Origin: Spiroplasma sp. AdecLV25b
GTDB lineage: Bacteria > Bacillota_I > Bacilli_A > Mycoplasmatales > VBWQ01
Length of the DNA stretch: 36,927 nt
Direction: 5' to 3'
NCBI RefSeq assembly: GCF_030913225.1
Contig: NZ_JAQYTS010000018.1
Span: forward strand, 1 to 36,927
The position numbers and the translations under genes are program-made. The notes under the pieces are model-generated. The model did not search any database. It was given only the letters and a program-made list of their open reading frames with translations, and had not been told where the DNA came from. Positions 10,979 through 20,841 of this stretch are shown here, one piece after another (position 1 is the first letter of the stretch; every line of letters begins with the position of its first letter).

Positions 10979-11010
10979 AAAATGTGGATGTCAATAGGCA
11001 TTCATTTTTT
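10979..11010 (+). terminator. Terminator after the phosphodiesterase
   Basis: An imperfect stem with a 2-base bulge (AAATG..GATGTC pairing with GGCATTCATTT, loop AATA) is followed by a T-run. It begins about 40 bases after the stop codon. Confidence 0.55.
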
Positions 11011-11066
11011 AGCTTAGTAGAGTTTTCAATTTTTAAAATTAAGGCAAGTTGAGTTGGTAAAATGAG

Positions 11067-11100
11067 CATATTTATCATTATATATATAATGATAAATATG
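11067..11100. repeat. Perfect 34-bp palindrome upstream of a lipoprotein gene
   Basis: The left arm CATATTTATCATTATAT (11067-11083) is followed directly by its exact reverse complement at 11084-11100, with no spacer. It sits 58 bases before the lipoprotein start. No T-run follows, so it does not look like a terminator. It could be a regulator operator, an mRNA leader hairpin or a cruciform-forming site. Confidence 0.8.
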
Positions 11101-11104
11101 AAAT

Positions 11105-11124
11105 GTATCACTAATAAGTGGTAC
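11105..11124 (+). promoter_or_regulatory. Leader hairpin in front of a lipoprotein gene
   Basis: GTATCACT (11105-11112) pairs with AGTGGTAC (11117-11124) around the loop AATA, with one G-U pair in RNA. It lies immediately after the 34-bp palindrome and before the Shine-Dalgarno AAAGGAGG, so both structures would be in the same leader if transcription starts upstream. Confidence 0.4.
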
Positions 11125-11158
11125 TTTCTATTTAAATATACAAAGGAGGTAGCAACTT

Positions 11159-12772
11159 ATGAGAAAACTATTATCTTTATTAACAGTTTTAACTCTGACA
11201 GTACCAGTTCCATTAAATGTGATAGCATGTGGTGGCAAAGCAAATCCTGCTCCAGATACTGAGGGTACTGATTATTCAACATTAGCACAAACGACAAAAG
11301 ATAAAATTCAAACTGAGTTTGCAAATTTGGTTAATGATGGTTCAAACCTAAGAAGAGAGGATGATGTTACAAATGGTGATAAAATCATGACATATTTACA
11401 AAGTATTGGTCAAACTACTGATACAGTTATTAAACAAAAAGATAGCAAAGAAACAATTGATGGGTTTTTGGAGGTTTTAAAAGCACAAGTTCTTAAAATT
11501 AGTAATAATTTAGTTAACAAGTATCCAGAATTAAAACCACTATTTAATGGTATTAATCCTAATGATATTTTAAAAGTAAATACTAATGACTTAGATACAC
11601 TTTTAACTAACAAAAAATTTGATTGAAAGAATAATGATTTTGGTTTAGCAAATTTTGATGCAACTACAGATCCTTATAAGGTTACTGATTGATATTATAT
11701 TAGTGCTAACTTGAAATTATATTTTACATGTTTAGATGAAAATTCCAAAGCAAATACAACTACTATTAGTCAAACATATGATATGTATTTTGCTAACCAA
11801 GATTCTAATTTAAATCAAGTAGTTGAAACTATTAGTGCTAATGTTCAAAAAAAACTAGATAGTATTAAATTTGTTGAACTTAATTATCCACAATGAAATG
11901 ATAGTTTTGTTAATCAACAAACTAAGGTTTTAACGGATATTAATCAAAAATTAAAGAAGGCATTGGTTAGTATTCAGAACTTGGAAATTAATACAAATTC
12001 AATTGCTAATCCTTATGGTAACGACTATAATTATATGAACTTTGGTGGATTAAAAGATTTAGATAAATATGATGCTTATCCTTTAACTTTACTTAATTCA
12101 CAAAACTTTGTCAAAAATTCTCCAGATTTTAATAATGCCTGAAATCCAATTATTACTGCTCGAGAAAATAATTTTGTTAATCAATTGAACGCTTGAAAAA
12201 CTAAACACAGTATTATTATTAATCAAGAAAATGTTTTTGTATTTGGTGAGTATCAGACAATTAATTGAAAGATTAGTGGTTTGGAAATTAAACCGTTATC
12301 ACTTCCTTACTATATAACTAGTCAAGATACAACTAGAGCAAGTAATACTAGTGAAAGTTTAAAAATTTTAGAAAAATTGTTTGTTGGCCCTGATGCTTTA
12401 TTTCAATATGAAAAAAATTATGCTATTGAACAAACACTTGGTTTTAAAGTTCTTTTGAATCCTGATGCTTATGATGGTTTTATTAAGAGAAACGTAACAA
12501 ATCAAACAGTATATGATTATGTTACTACACAAACAAAAGATTTTGGAGTAAAAAATAATTTTATTAAATCTAGTGATGAAATTTACTGAACCACAAACAG
12601 TCATGATTGACTAAGCAAACCAATGATGAGTAGAGGATCACATAACGGGTATGCTATTCAGAATTTTCGCTTGATTGTTAATGGTAATGCGTTTATTCTA
12701 AGTTTAAATACTATGTATTGAGCAACATTTTATGTTGGAAGATCTGACACTGATGTCTGACCTACTATTTAG
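11159..12772 (+). CDS. Surface lipoprotein, 537 aa
   Basis: ATG at 11159 follows the strong Shine-Dalgarno AAAGGAGG, and the frame runs through many TGA tryptophans to TAG at 12770-12772. The N-terminus is a typical lipoprotein signal with lipobox VIAC and acylated Cys24. The mature protein starts with a short linker (GGKANPAPDTEG), then a helical part to about residue 150, then a mixed domain rich in aromatic residues (for example DWYYISANLKLYF near 180). No further membrane segment is visible, so the protein should face outward, anchored by lipid. It stands alone: a palindromic leader region precedes it and a strong terminator follows. No family recognised. Confidence 0.8.
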
Positions 12773-12802
12773 ATAATAATCATTGTATAAATATCTAAAC
12801 TA

Positions 12803-12840
12803 AAACAGATAGTGCTTTTAAAAGCACTATCTGTTTATTT
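12803..12840. terminator. Strong terminator between convergent genes, probably bidirectional
   Basis: A perfect 17-bp inverted repeat (AAACAGATAGTGCTTTT at 12803-12819, complement at 12820-12836) is followed by a T-rich stretch. The two arms abut, so the real loop is formed by the central T/A bases. It lies between the lipoprotein stop (12772) and the stop of the minus-strand membrane protein (12851). Confidence 0.85.
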
Positions 12841-12850
12841 TTATTTTATA

Positions 12851-13657
12851 TTAAACATCATTGTCTCTTAATATCACCATTGATTTATTCTTTTTTTTGT
12901 ATAGTAAATTATTATACAAAGTAAACAATGCAATTAAAACTAAATATAAAGCCAAAATCACACCAATATAAATAAAAAATGTTGGTAAGCCATCATGAAA
13001 GTTTAAAAATGAATATGGAAATGAATAATCAATTTCAGTTTTACCCTTTGGCACCATCCCAACAAAATTACCTTTAGCAAGCGCATACCCTAAGTATGCA
13101 AACATGTAAATAGAAATAATTGGTGTTCATAAATAAGCTTGTTTCTTATATTCTCAGTAATATTTTCCAGCAGTTAGCAGGTAATATAAAACCATAATTA
13201 CTGGAGTAACTAAATGTAATAAAAAAGTATTAACAAAGTTAGTTATACTAATCGGATCACTTGTATCTAAACTCTTTAACAAGGGTTTAAATAAAACGCC
13301 AAAGAAGACAACACCAGTTATAGTAATATATGTTGTAATAGCTAAACCAAATCTACCATGAACAAATAAACAACGATTCTCATAAAAACGATTAGTTAAA
13401 ACAAAACAAAAAAAGAATAAAAGCAATAGATTGCTTTGAATAGTAAATGTAGAAAGCAATGTTCATAACCCTACTCAAGCACCATCTGGAGGAATTCAAA
13501 GTTTATGGGGATTTGTTACTGTAGGTGGCATTTTTGTATACCCAACTAGGATTGTTGTAAACTGAACAATTAAAGCAACAATAATAACAATAAGCCCAGT
13601 TCATAGTAAAAAATCAGAAAACTTCGCTTTAAAACCCACGCTTTTACCAAGGCCCAT
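12851..13657 (-). CDS. Pr6Pr-like integral membrane protein, 268 aa
   Basis: The frame runs from ATG at 13657 to TAA at 12851-12853, with several TGA tryptophans. It predicts six or seven membrane helices: a first near residues 18-38, then segments with the pattern FTIQSNLLLL, a TTYITITGVVFFGVLF helix, HLVTPVIMVLYYLLTAGKYY, a WTPIISIYMFAYLGYAL helix and a last helix near 225-250, ending in a basic tail. The order 'FT-x-x-SNLL', then 'HL-x-x-P' with a following Tyr-rich helix, fits the Pr6Pr family of mollicutes and other Firmicutes-related bacteria. That family's role is not established. The Shine-Dalgarno is weak (GTGAG). It is divergent from tsaB. Confidence 0.7.
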
Positions 13658-13711
13658 ATTTATCAACTCACAATTCTATATTTTATCTAGTTATTAATTG
13701 TGTTTAATTAC

Positions 13712-13742
13712 ATTATACATGATATTATATTAAGTATGTAAG
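13712..13742 (-). promoter_or_regulatory. Candidate promoter for the Pr6Pr-like gene
   Basis: Minus-strand TATAAT (13717-13712) lies 18 bases after a TTACAT (-35-like) hexamer. This would give a leader of about 50 bases. Confidence 0.4.
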
Positions 13743-13793
13743 ATATTACAAAAAACAATGCTAACTTTTAAGGTAACAATACATAGGTGGATT

Positions 13794-14372
13794 ATGTACC
13801 AATTATTTTTAGACACAACAAATAAAAAATTAACAGTAGTACTATTACAAAATAATAATATTTTAGTAAGTACTTCATTTGACGCTTGACAAAAACAAAC
13901 AGAATTAGCACTCACTACTATTGATAAGTTACTAGTTAAGTGTCAATTAAAATTAAAAGATATTAATCAAGTAGTAATTGCTTCTGGGCCTGGTAGTTAT
14001 ACTGGAATTAGAATAGCGTTTACTTTCGTTAAAACTTTGAAAGTTTTAAATCCTTTATTATCGATTTTTATTGTTAATAGTTTATTATTACAAGTAGGGT
14101 TACAAAAAGCCGTTAGTATACTCCTGGCATACAATAAGAAAAGTTATTTAGCAGTTTATGATAAAGGTAAAATCATAATTGCACCACAACTAGTAGATAA
14201 TAATGCTAAAATAGGAATTGTTAGTGATTTATTGAATTACGTTTTGATTGAAGATTTACAAGGTTGCGATATCGTTAGTAATTTTCAATCTCTAGTACCA
14301 CACTTTACTGAGATTAAATCAATTAATGAGTTACAACCATGTTATATTAATGATCCTTTTTCACAAGCATAA
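13794..14372 (+). CDS. tsaB: tRNA threonylcarbamoyladenosine biosynthesis protein TsaB
   Basis: The 192-aa protein begins with the ASKHA-fold strand MYQLFLDTTNKK and carries the TsaB hallmark ASGPGSYTGIRI at residues 63-74. TsaB is the non-catalytic partner that binds TsaD and TsaE in the complex making t6A at position 37 of ANN-decoding tRNAs. It is shorter than the ~230-aa enterobacterial protein, lacking much of the C-terminal part, as is common in mollicutes. ATG 13794 is chosen for GGTGG five bases upstream. It leads a run of plus-strand genes and ends 39 bases before the RpiR-type regulator. One TGA tryptophan (near residue 36) lies in the N-terminal region. Confidence 0.9.
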
Positions 14373-14411
14373 CCTAGTAATAATATTTTATAGTAACTAA
14401 AGGAGTCTTAA

Positions 14412-15254
14412 ATGCTTATCAATGATAATTTTTGATCGCGTGTATCAAAAGAACAGAATAATTTTACGAAGAAAGAAAAAAATATTATTAACTATATTAA
14501 TAAAAACAGCCAAAAAATGGATTCAATTACCATTAGTGCTTTAGCCAAAGATAATGCTGTTGGTTATAGTGTTGTTTATAACTTAATTAAAAAACTAGGA
14601 TTTAAAGGATATCGAGAATTTATTATTAGTTTAGCAGCACAAGAAACAACTTTCAAAGCTTTAAATCGTGAATTTTTTGGTGACCGTAGTGTTTTAAAAG
14701 ACCACTATAAAAAACTAATTGATTTAAATGATTCAACCATTAATTATTGTGATTTGCAAGAATTTATTAATTGATTAGATGATAATAGTAAAGCTTGCCT
14801 TTATATTGCAGGAGTCGGTAATTCAGGATTAGGTGCTGAAGATTTAGCTAATAAATTATATCGTTTTGGTTTACGTTCTATTTGTTTAAACAAAGATGAT
14901 GATAGCATTTTAATGCATGCTTCATTAATTAAAGCCGAAGATGTATTAATTCTATTTTCTTTATCAGGAAAGACAGCTGCCATTGTTGAAGCAGCAAGAT
15001 TAGCTAAAAGAAATAATGCTAAAATCATTGTTGTTACATCACAAGATAAATCAGAAATATCGACTTATGCTGATTGAACTTTTAATATTGTTTCATCTGG
15101 ACTTTATGAAGCTCAAGAAATATTTATTTCACCATTGTTTGCCATTACCTATTTTAATGATTTAATTACAACATACTTATTAAAGTCAAAAAATCGCGAT
15201 TGGTATTTAGAAAATCGGATTAAAACTAACAAAGTTATTAAAAAATTTAATTAA
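14412..15254 (+). CDS. RpiR-family (MurR/RpiR) transcriptional regulator, HTH plus SIS domain
   Basis: The 280-aa protein has two parts. Residues 1-80 form the RpiR-type helix-turn-helix, with SALAKDNAVGYSVVYNLIKK as recognition region and GYREFIISL after it. Residues 120-260 form a sugar-isomerase (SIS) domain, with YIAGVGNSG and the phosphate loop LFSLSGKTAAIVEAA. SIS domains of this family bind phosphosugars. The start is supported by AAAGGAG seven bases upstream of ATG 14412. It lies 74 bases upstream of the fructose-family PTS gene and is followed by manA in the same direction, so it probably regulates hexose uptake in response to a sugar phosphate. Activator or repressor cannot be told from sequence. 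Confidence 0.88.
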
Positions 15255-15328
15255 AATTTATCATTTTACTTTAAATTAATTTATTATTAATATGTTAGAA
15301 AAATAACACCAAAAGGAGATGAAGTAAA

Positions 15329-17416
15329 TTGTCTAAACAAGATATTCTAACACCACAACAAGTTTTTTTTGATGATTCTTGTACAACACAAGATGAAGTA
15401 TTTACAAAAATTGCCCAAGAAGCGCAAAAATTAGGGCTTTTGAGAAAAGGTTCTAGTATCGATACGCTAGTGCAAAGTTTTAAAGCTCGTGAAGCAGAAG
15501 GAACAACTGGTTTTGGTGATGGGGTAGCTGTACCGCATGCCCGAAATGAAGATATTGTTAAAGCAAGAATTTTTATTGTACGCTTTAAAAAACCTGTTGA
15601 ATGAAAAGCCATGGATGAACAACCTGTGCAAGCTATTATTGCTTTAATTGTTCCGTTGAAATCTGCTTCTAATGAACACTTAGCAATTTTATCTAAAGTA
15701 GCGCAAAAATTAGCTAAACCAGATTTTCAAGAACTATTATTAAAATCAAATGATAAATCTGCTGTTATTGCTGGTCTTGCGATTGATGAAAAAGATGCAA
15801 AACCTGAAACTATGAAACCAGAATCACCAACAAGTAAAAATGGTAAGAAAAAAATTGTTGCTATCACTGCTTGTCCAGTGGGAGTAGCACATACTTATAT
15901 TGCCCAAGATAAATTGGAATTAGCAGCTAAAACTTTAGGTCATGATATTAAAGTGGAAACCCATGGTAGTATTGGAATTAAAGGTACTTTAACCAAAGAA
16001 GATATTACTAGTGCTGATTTAGTTATTATTGCAGTAGCTGCTGGAGCTGCTGATTTAGGTTTAGAGCGTTTTGCTGGTAAACCATTATATCAACTAGAAA
16101 TTACCAAAGTTATAAAAGACCCTGAAGGTTCTATGAACAAAGCGTTTGCTGAAGCTAAACCTTTTGAAACTAAAGGTGGAGATAGTAAAAATAGTTCAGG
16201 CGATGTTGCTGGAGATATGTTTGCTACTGACAAAAAAGGAATTATGAAACATATTATGGCTGGTGTTGGTTATATGGTTCCTTTTGTTGTCTTTGGTGGT
16301 ATTATGATTGCGCTATCAATTGGATTAACGAAAGCTATTTACGGTCCAAGTGCTGACCCTGGTACTTTAGAACCTAACTTCTTATATTTCATGTTTAAAG
16401 CAGGAGTTGCTGGGTTTACATTAATGATTCCGATTCTGGCAGGATATATTGCTTATTCAATTGCTGGAAGAGCGGCATTAGTACCAGCAATGGTTAGTGC
16501 CTTTATTGCTAATACTGTTGGTTTAGTTTATCCGATTGCTGGTCTTGAGTCTAATGTTTCATCAGGATTCTTAGGAGCCTTGTTAATCGGTCCGGTTGCT
16601 GGTTATTTAGTAAAATGAATGATTAGTTGAAAAGTACCAAAAACAATTGCTCCAATTATGCCAATTTTTGTTATTCCAATTATTGCTACATTCTTAATTA
16701 GTTTTACATTTATGTATGCAATTGGTGCACCAATTGCTTGACTAATGCAACAACTACAAGATGGATTAACTAAATTACCAACTGCTGCGATGGCTGGTAT
16801 TGGATTATTATTAGGAGCCATGGTTGGATTTGATATGGGTGGTCCAATTAATAAAATTGCTTTCTTAACTGCTTCTGGTTTAGTTGCTAGTGGTAATGGT
16901 GACCCAAATACCCAAATTTTCATGGGTGCTGTTGCTGCAGCGATTCCAGTTGCGCCAATTGGTATGGGATTAACAACGATGATTTTCCGTAAGTACTTTA
17001 ATGAAGGTGAAAAAACTTTAGGTTTAACAGCTTTATTAATGGGATGCATTGGGATTTCAGAAGGAGCAATTCCATTTGCGGTAAGAGATCCAAAACGTGC
17101 TATTATTAGTAACATTGTTGGTAGTGCTGTTGCTGGATGTATTGCTGGAGCATTCTTTTTAACCGATGCTGCTGCTCATGGTGGTCCCATTGTTGCAGTA
17201 TTAGGTGCTGTGGGTGCTTTACATTATCATCAAGGAATTGGAATTGCTTTATTCTTTCTAGCTATTGTTGTTGGAGCACTTATTACTTGTTTTATGTATG
17301 GCGGATTATTAATTATCCAATCACGTAACATCCGTGTTTTTAAAATCATGGGTGATAAAGTTAATAAAGTTTTTAAGAAGAAACCAACAATAGCTAATAT
17401 CCAAAACCAAAAATAA
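15329..17416 (+). CDS. Fructose-family PTS transporter EIIABC, 695 aa
   Basis: The domains are in the order A-B-C. EIIA (about 1-155) has the phosphorylated His70 in GVAVPHARN. EIIB (about 172-270) has the phosphorylated Cys182 in ITACPVGVAHTY. EIIC (about 305-680) is a multi-helix channel that starts at HIMAGVGYMVPF and includes GFDMGGPINK. It takes up and phosphorylates a hexose at the membrane with phosphate from HPr. The start is TTG at 15329: AAAGGAG lies 10 bases upstream and the nearby ATG at 15319 is followed at once by a stop. The gene lies between an RpiR regulator and manA; there is no fruK next to it. This arrangement resembles manP-manA in Bacillus and suggests mannose as substrate, though fructose remains possible. 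Confidence 0.93.
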
Positions 17417-17441
17417 ACTATTAAATTTAGGAGAATGTATT

Positions 17442-18380
17442 ATGGGTAATAACCCTTTGTCGCAAATAATTTTTTTAATTCCTGCTTTTGTCCATAAAAT
17501 CTGAGGTAGTCAAAAGTTAGCACATAAGTTTAACTTTGACTTACCAAAGAACACTGCTATTGGTGAAGCATGATTAATCAGCGCCCATCCCAATGGTATG
17601 AGTTATGTTTTAAATGGCACTCATAAAGGTTTAAGTTTAGCACAACTATTTAAAGATTTCCCACACTTATTTGGTAATCCTCACGAGGCTGAATATCCAT
17701 TACTAACTAAGATTTTGGATGCTAATGATAGTTTAAGTGTTCAAATTCATCCTGACGATGAATATGCGCAAAAACATCATCAAAGTTTAGGTAAAACTGA
17801 ATGTTGATATGTTTTAGATTGTTTGCCAGAACCAAAAGGTCAAGTTATTTTAGGCCACTTTGCTAAAACAAAAGACCAATTTAAACAGTGAGTAGATAAA
17901 GGTCAATGGAATAAATTATTGAAGTACGTTCCAATTAAAGAAGGGCAATTTATTTATGTTCCTTCTTTAAAAATTCATGGATTGTTAGCCCACACTATGG
18001 TTTTTGAATTACAACAATCATCAGATATTACTTATCGCTTATATGATTATGACCGTAGGGATGATTTCGGCAATCCTCGAGTTTTACACTTAAAAGAAGC
18101 AGAAGATATTATCATTACTCCTGATAAAGATAATAGTGATACTAATGCTCATGATAATTACTTAGTTGATAATCAATTTTATAAACTAATTAAAATTACC
18201 AATGATGGTATTAAAAATTATAGCTATCCTGATGTGCGATGATTACAAGTTTCGGTTTTAGATGGTAAAGGAACAATTGATGGTGAACCAATTAAAAAAG
18301 GTGATTCATTTATTTTACCTCATGGCTATAATAGTTTTACTTTAGATGGTAATTTAATGATGATGATAAGTTATTGTTAA
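17442..18380 (+). CDS. manA: Mannose-6-phosphate isomerase, class I (short form)
   Basis: The 312-aa cupin-type enzyme interconverts mannose-6-phosphate and fructose-6-phosphate in the cytoplasm. The zinc ligands are visible: Q101 and H103 in VQIHPDDEYA, E120 in GKTECW, and H179 in PSLKIHGL. The nearby ELQQSSDITYRLYDYDR stretch is also typical, holding the substrate-site Arg. The length fits the short bacterial form (about 315 aa). The start has TTTAGGAG nine bases upstream and lies 25 bases after the PTS gene, so the two are co-transcribed. This links the PTS with mannose. A strong terminator follows. Confidence 0.93.
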
Positions 18381-18392
18381 AATATTAAAATT

Positions 18393-18436
18393 AAAAACTC
18401 TTATTAGAAAATAGTTTTCTAATAAGAGTTTTTAAT
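18393..18436. terminator. Very strong terminator after manA
   Basis: A 19-bp stem (AAAAACTCTTATTAGAAAA at 18393-18411, complement at 18415-18433) has the 3-base loop TAG. A-rich and T-rich ends allow it to serve both manA and the convergent gene ending at 18455. Confidence 0.9.
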
Positions 18437-18454
18437 GTCTTGAACTAAGTTTAA

Positions 18455-19297
18455 TTATACAATAAGTGATGGTTGTTGCAACATAGGACGATTTTGTTCC
18501 CCATTTCTTTCTAAATCATTACATTCTTTAACAGTAGTTCTGTTTCAAGGATTTTTAATTAATATAATAGCAACAATTCCAGTAGCTACAGTTCCATAAA
18601 TTAATGCGTTATTTCTAGCGAAATTAACAGGTTTTGAAATTTGTTCATAATTTGAAATTAAAGGATAAGTAAGATTAAATGAATGAACAGAATTAATTGA
18701 ATCAGCTGCTTTAGGTGTATGTTGATTTTCTAAAGTAGAAATATTACATTTAGATGCTAATCCTGGTCTTAATACATCACAGTAAGATTGTTCAATAATT
18801 TTAGTGTTTAAATCATAAAATTCAATTGAATTTCATGTAAAGTTCATATTAATTTGCAATTCTTCTAATATAGTTTTAAACCTAACAATATTAGTGTCTA
18901 TTGTTTTTTTATCAATGTTTTGATGAAGAATTGTGAATTTTTCCTTAGCATTTTTCAAATTATAAGTAATTAATCCTAGTTTTGAATCAATATTAAATGA
19001 ATAATTTAATATACTTTTTAAATTTAAAAAGATAGATTCACTTATGTGTATGCTTGTACTATTAGATGAATTTTCTTCTAATATTGAATTTAATTCCTGT
19101 CTTTTTTTAGTAAGAAAATCGTTTAAATTCTGATTTATAATAGGATTGCTGAAATAGTTATAAAAGTTTTGTAGTTGGATTACTAAATTATCAATAATAC
19201 TACCATATTTTTCAATGCTTTTTTCTGTAGTAGTATTAATTTCTAAATTAAATTTGACAGTTAAATCCACAACATTACTTTTAAATTTTTCTATCAA
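18455..19297 (-). CDS. Hypothetical helical protein with one C-terminal membrane segment, 280 aa, start uncertain
   Basis: The frame is open from a TAA at 19298-19300 down to TAA at 18455-18457. The first usable start is TTG at 19297, with no Shine-Dalgarno and directly after the stop, so the 5' end may be lost or the true start may be an unusual internal codon. Residues 1-160 are Asn/Lys/Ile-rich and probably helical or coiled-coil, without a signal peptide. A single membrane segment lies near residues 232-248 (YGTVATGIVAIILI), followed by a short polar tail with ECNDLERNGEQNRP. I recognise no family. Its neighbours (manA and trxA) are unrelated housekeeping genes. It could be a tail-anchored surface or host-interaction protein, or a decaying gene. 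Confidence 0.5.
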
Positions 19298-19370
19298 TTA
19301 ATATTTTAAGAAATTGTTATCATGGAAAACTAAAAAAATTTGGACTACACTTTAATTTGAAGTAATATTC

Positions 19371-19397
19371 AAACTATAACGCTTATTTATAGTTTTT
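19371..19397 (+). terminator. Terminator-like hairpin upstream of trxA
   Basis: AAACTATAA (19371-19379) pairs with TTATAGTTT (19387-19395) around a 7-base loop, followed by TT. There is no plus-strand gene to terminate, so it could be a leader structure for trxA. A second small inverted repeat, TTTGAA / TTCAAA, lies just upstream at 19357-19373. Confidence 0.3.
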
Positions 19398-19503
19398 ATG
19401 AATTAAACTAATATTTTTTCTTTTCTTAAATCTTTATTATAAGAAAAAAGCAAAGTAATGATAAAATTAATTAGTAAACAACTTAGAAAAGGTAGTGAAA
19501 AAA

Positions 19504-19836
19504 ATGAGCGTACAACATATTAATGATAAAAAACAAGTTGCTGAGATTTTAAACTCTGGTAAAGTATCAGTTATTGATTTCTCTGCAGAATGATGTGGAC
19601 CTTGCAAAGCATTAGGCCCAAGATTTGAAAAAGTAGCTAATGATAAAACTAATAGTAATATTAACTTCATTAAGGTTGATGTTGACCATGCTAAAGCTTT
19701 AGCAGAACAATATGAAATTGCTTCAATTCCCACTTTAATTTATTTTGATAAACATGGAAATGTTGTCAATCGTGTCTCTGGTTTAGTAAATGAACAACAA
19801 ATTACAAGTAATATTGAAGAAGCTAAAGGAAAATAA
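19504..19836 (+). CDS. trxA: Thioredoxin
   Basis: The 110-aa cytoplasmic thiol-disulfide oxidoreductase has the active site WCGPC at residues 30-34 (Cys31, Cys34), with the tryptophan encoded by TGA. The rest also fits: an IDFSAEW strand before the active site, the VDVDHA strand, and the cis-proline loop SIPTLIYF. The length is standard for TrxA. It supplies electrons to ribonucleotide reductase and repairs oxidised proteins. ATG 19504 follows an AAAAGGTAG stretch. The next gene, a HAD phosphatase, begins 11 bases after the stop, so the two form an operon. Confidence 0.96.
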
Positions 19837-19847
19837 GGTAATTAATC

Positions 19848-20672
19848 ATGCCAATTAAGTTAATTGTTCTTGATTTAGATGGAACATTATTAAAAAACCG
19901 TTGAAAAGTACATCCTAAAAATTTAGTAGCTATTCAAAAAACCCAAGATAAAGGAATTAAAGTTATCATTGCCACTGGGCGAGCTCCTAGTTCAACCATT
20001 GATATTGCTAAAGCATGTTTAATCCATGAGCAGACAGGACATATTATTTGTTATAATGGTGGTAATATTATTGATATTACTAAAGAAAATAAAATGGATA
20101 TTTTATACGAAAAATCTTTAAGTACAGAACAAATCCAAGCAATTATTAAATTTGCTAATGATAATAACTTAGCTATATGAGGATATAGTACTGATAATAA
20201 AACAGGGCTTATTAACCGTAGTTCATTACGAGTAAAGATTATGGAAAATTTTAATCACTTACCAAGTAAACAAATTGATGAAACTACTACTGAAGGTATG
20301 TATAAAATTCTATTATTTTGTAAAAAGAAAAAACAAGTTAATCCTATCTTAGAAAAATTAAATGACATTAAAGATTTAGAACTTGCCACATCTTCACATA
20401 GCGTTATTGAAATTAATCCACTTGGTGTTAATAAAGCAACAGCAGTTCAGTTCTTATGTAAAAAATGAGGAATTAAAGCTGATGAAGTTTTAGCATGTGG
20501 TGATGGAATGAATGACTACAAATTAATCCAATGAGTAAAATATGGAATTGCTATGAAAAATGGCCATCCTAACTTAAAATTAGCAGCTTATGATGTAACT
20601 ACGAAAAATACTTGTGGTGGAGTTGCTAAAGCCATTGATAAGTATGTATTTCCTATATCAGAATTTGATTAA
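19848..20672 (+). CDS. Cof-type HAD-IIB phosphatase
   Basis: The 274-aa protein has the HAD motif I DLDGTLL (nucleophile D9, acid D11), motif II in IIATGRA, a Lys of motif III in the INPLGVNKATAV region, and motif IV GDGMNDY at 218-224. The insert between motifs II and III is the C2-type cap, which defines the Cof/YkrA group. These enzymes dephosphorylate sugar phosphates, nucleotides or flavin precursors, and substrate cannot be read from sequence. The GNPLGVNKA-type region also shares the 'GVNKG/A' feature of the family. It is translationally close to trxA (11 bases apart, AAGGT upstream of ATG) and is followed by a strong terminator. Confidence 0.92.
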
Positions 20673-20692
20673 TGATTAACTTTATGAAGTTT

Positions 20693-20722
20693 AAAGTACG
20701 ACCATATGTCGTACTTTTTTAT
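20693..20722 (+). terminator. Terminator of the trxA-HAD operon
   Basis: A 10-bp GC-containing stem (AAAGTACGAC, 20693-20702, with its complement at 20708-20717) has the 5-base loop CATAT and is followed by TTTATTTT. Confidence 0.88.
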
Positions 20723-20760
20723 TTTAGCAAATGAAGAAAATGTACTATGAATAATTAATA

Positions 20761-20788
20761 TTGATATAATGTTATAAATTGATATAAT
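20761..20788 (+). promoter_or_regulatory. Promoter built from a tandem 14-base repeat, upstream of the surface operon
   Basis: The 14-mer TTGATATAATGTTA occurs at 20761-20774 and again at 20779-20792, a period of 18. TTGATA of the first copy and TATAAT of the second (20783-20788) are 16 bases apart and make a good sigma-A promoter; both TATAAT boxes carry the extended TGn. Expected start is near 20795, about 47 bases before the first gene. Confidence 0.6.
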
Positions 20789-20841
20789 GTTACAGACATA
20801 AAGTAAAAATTATTGAATTTATTGATTAAGGAGAAAGTAAA

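Noticed and set aside
10983-11018. An 11-codon frame (ATG TGG ATG ...) after an AGGAG sequence
   Set aside because: It lies inside the terminator hairpin after the phosphodiesterase and its spacing to AGGAG is too long; no attenuation layout is visible.
16603-17115. Minus-strand 170-codon frame opposite the PTS gene
   Set aside because: It is the mirror of the EIIC membrane helices; the plus-strand frame has clear family motifs.
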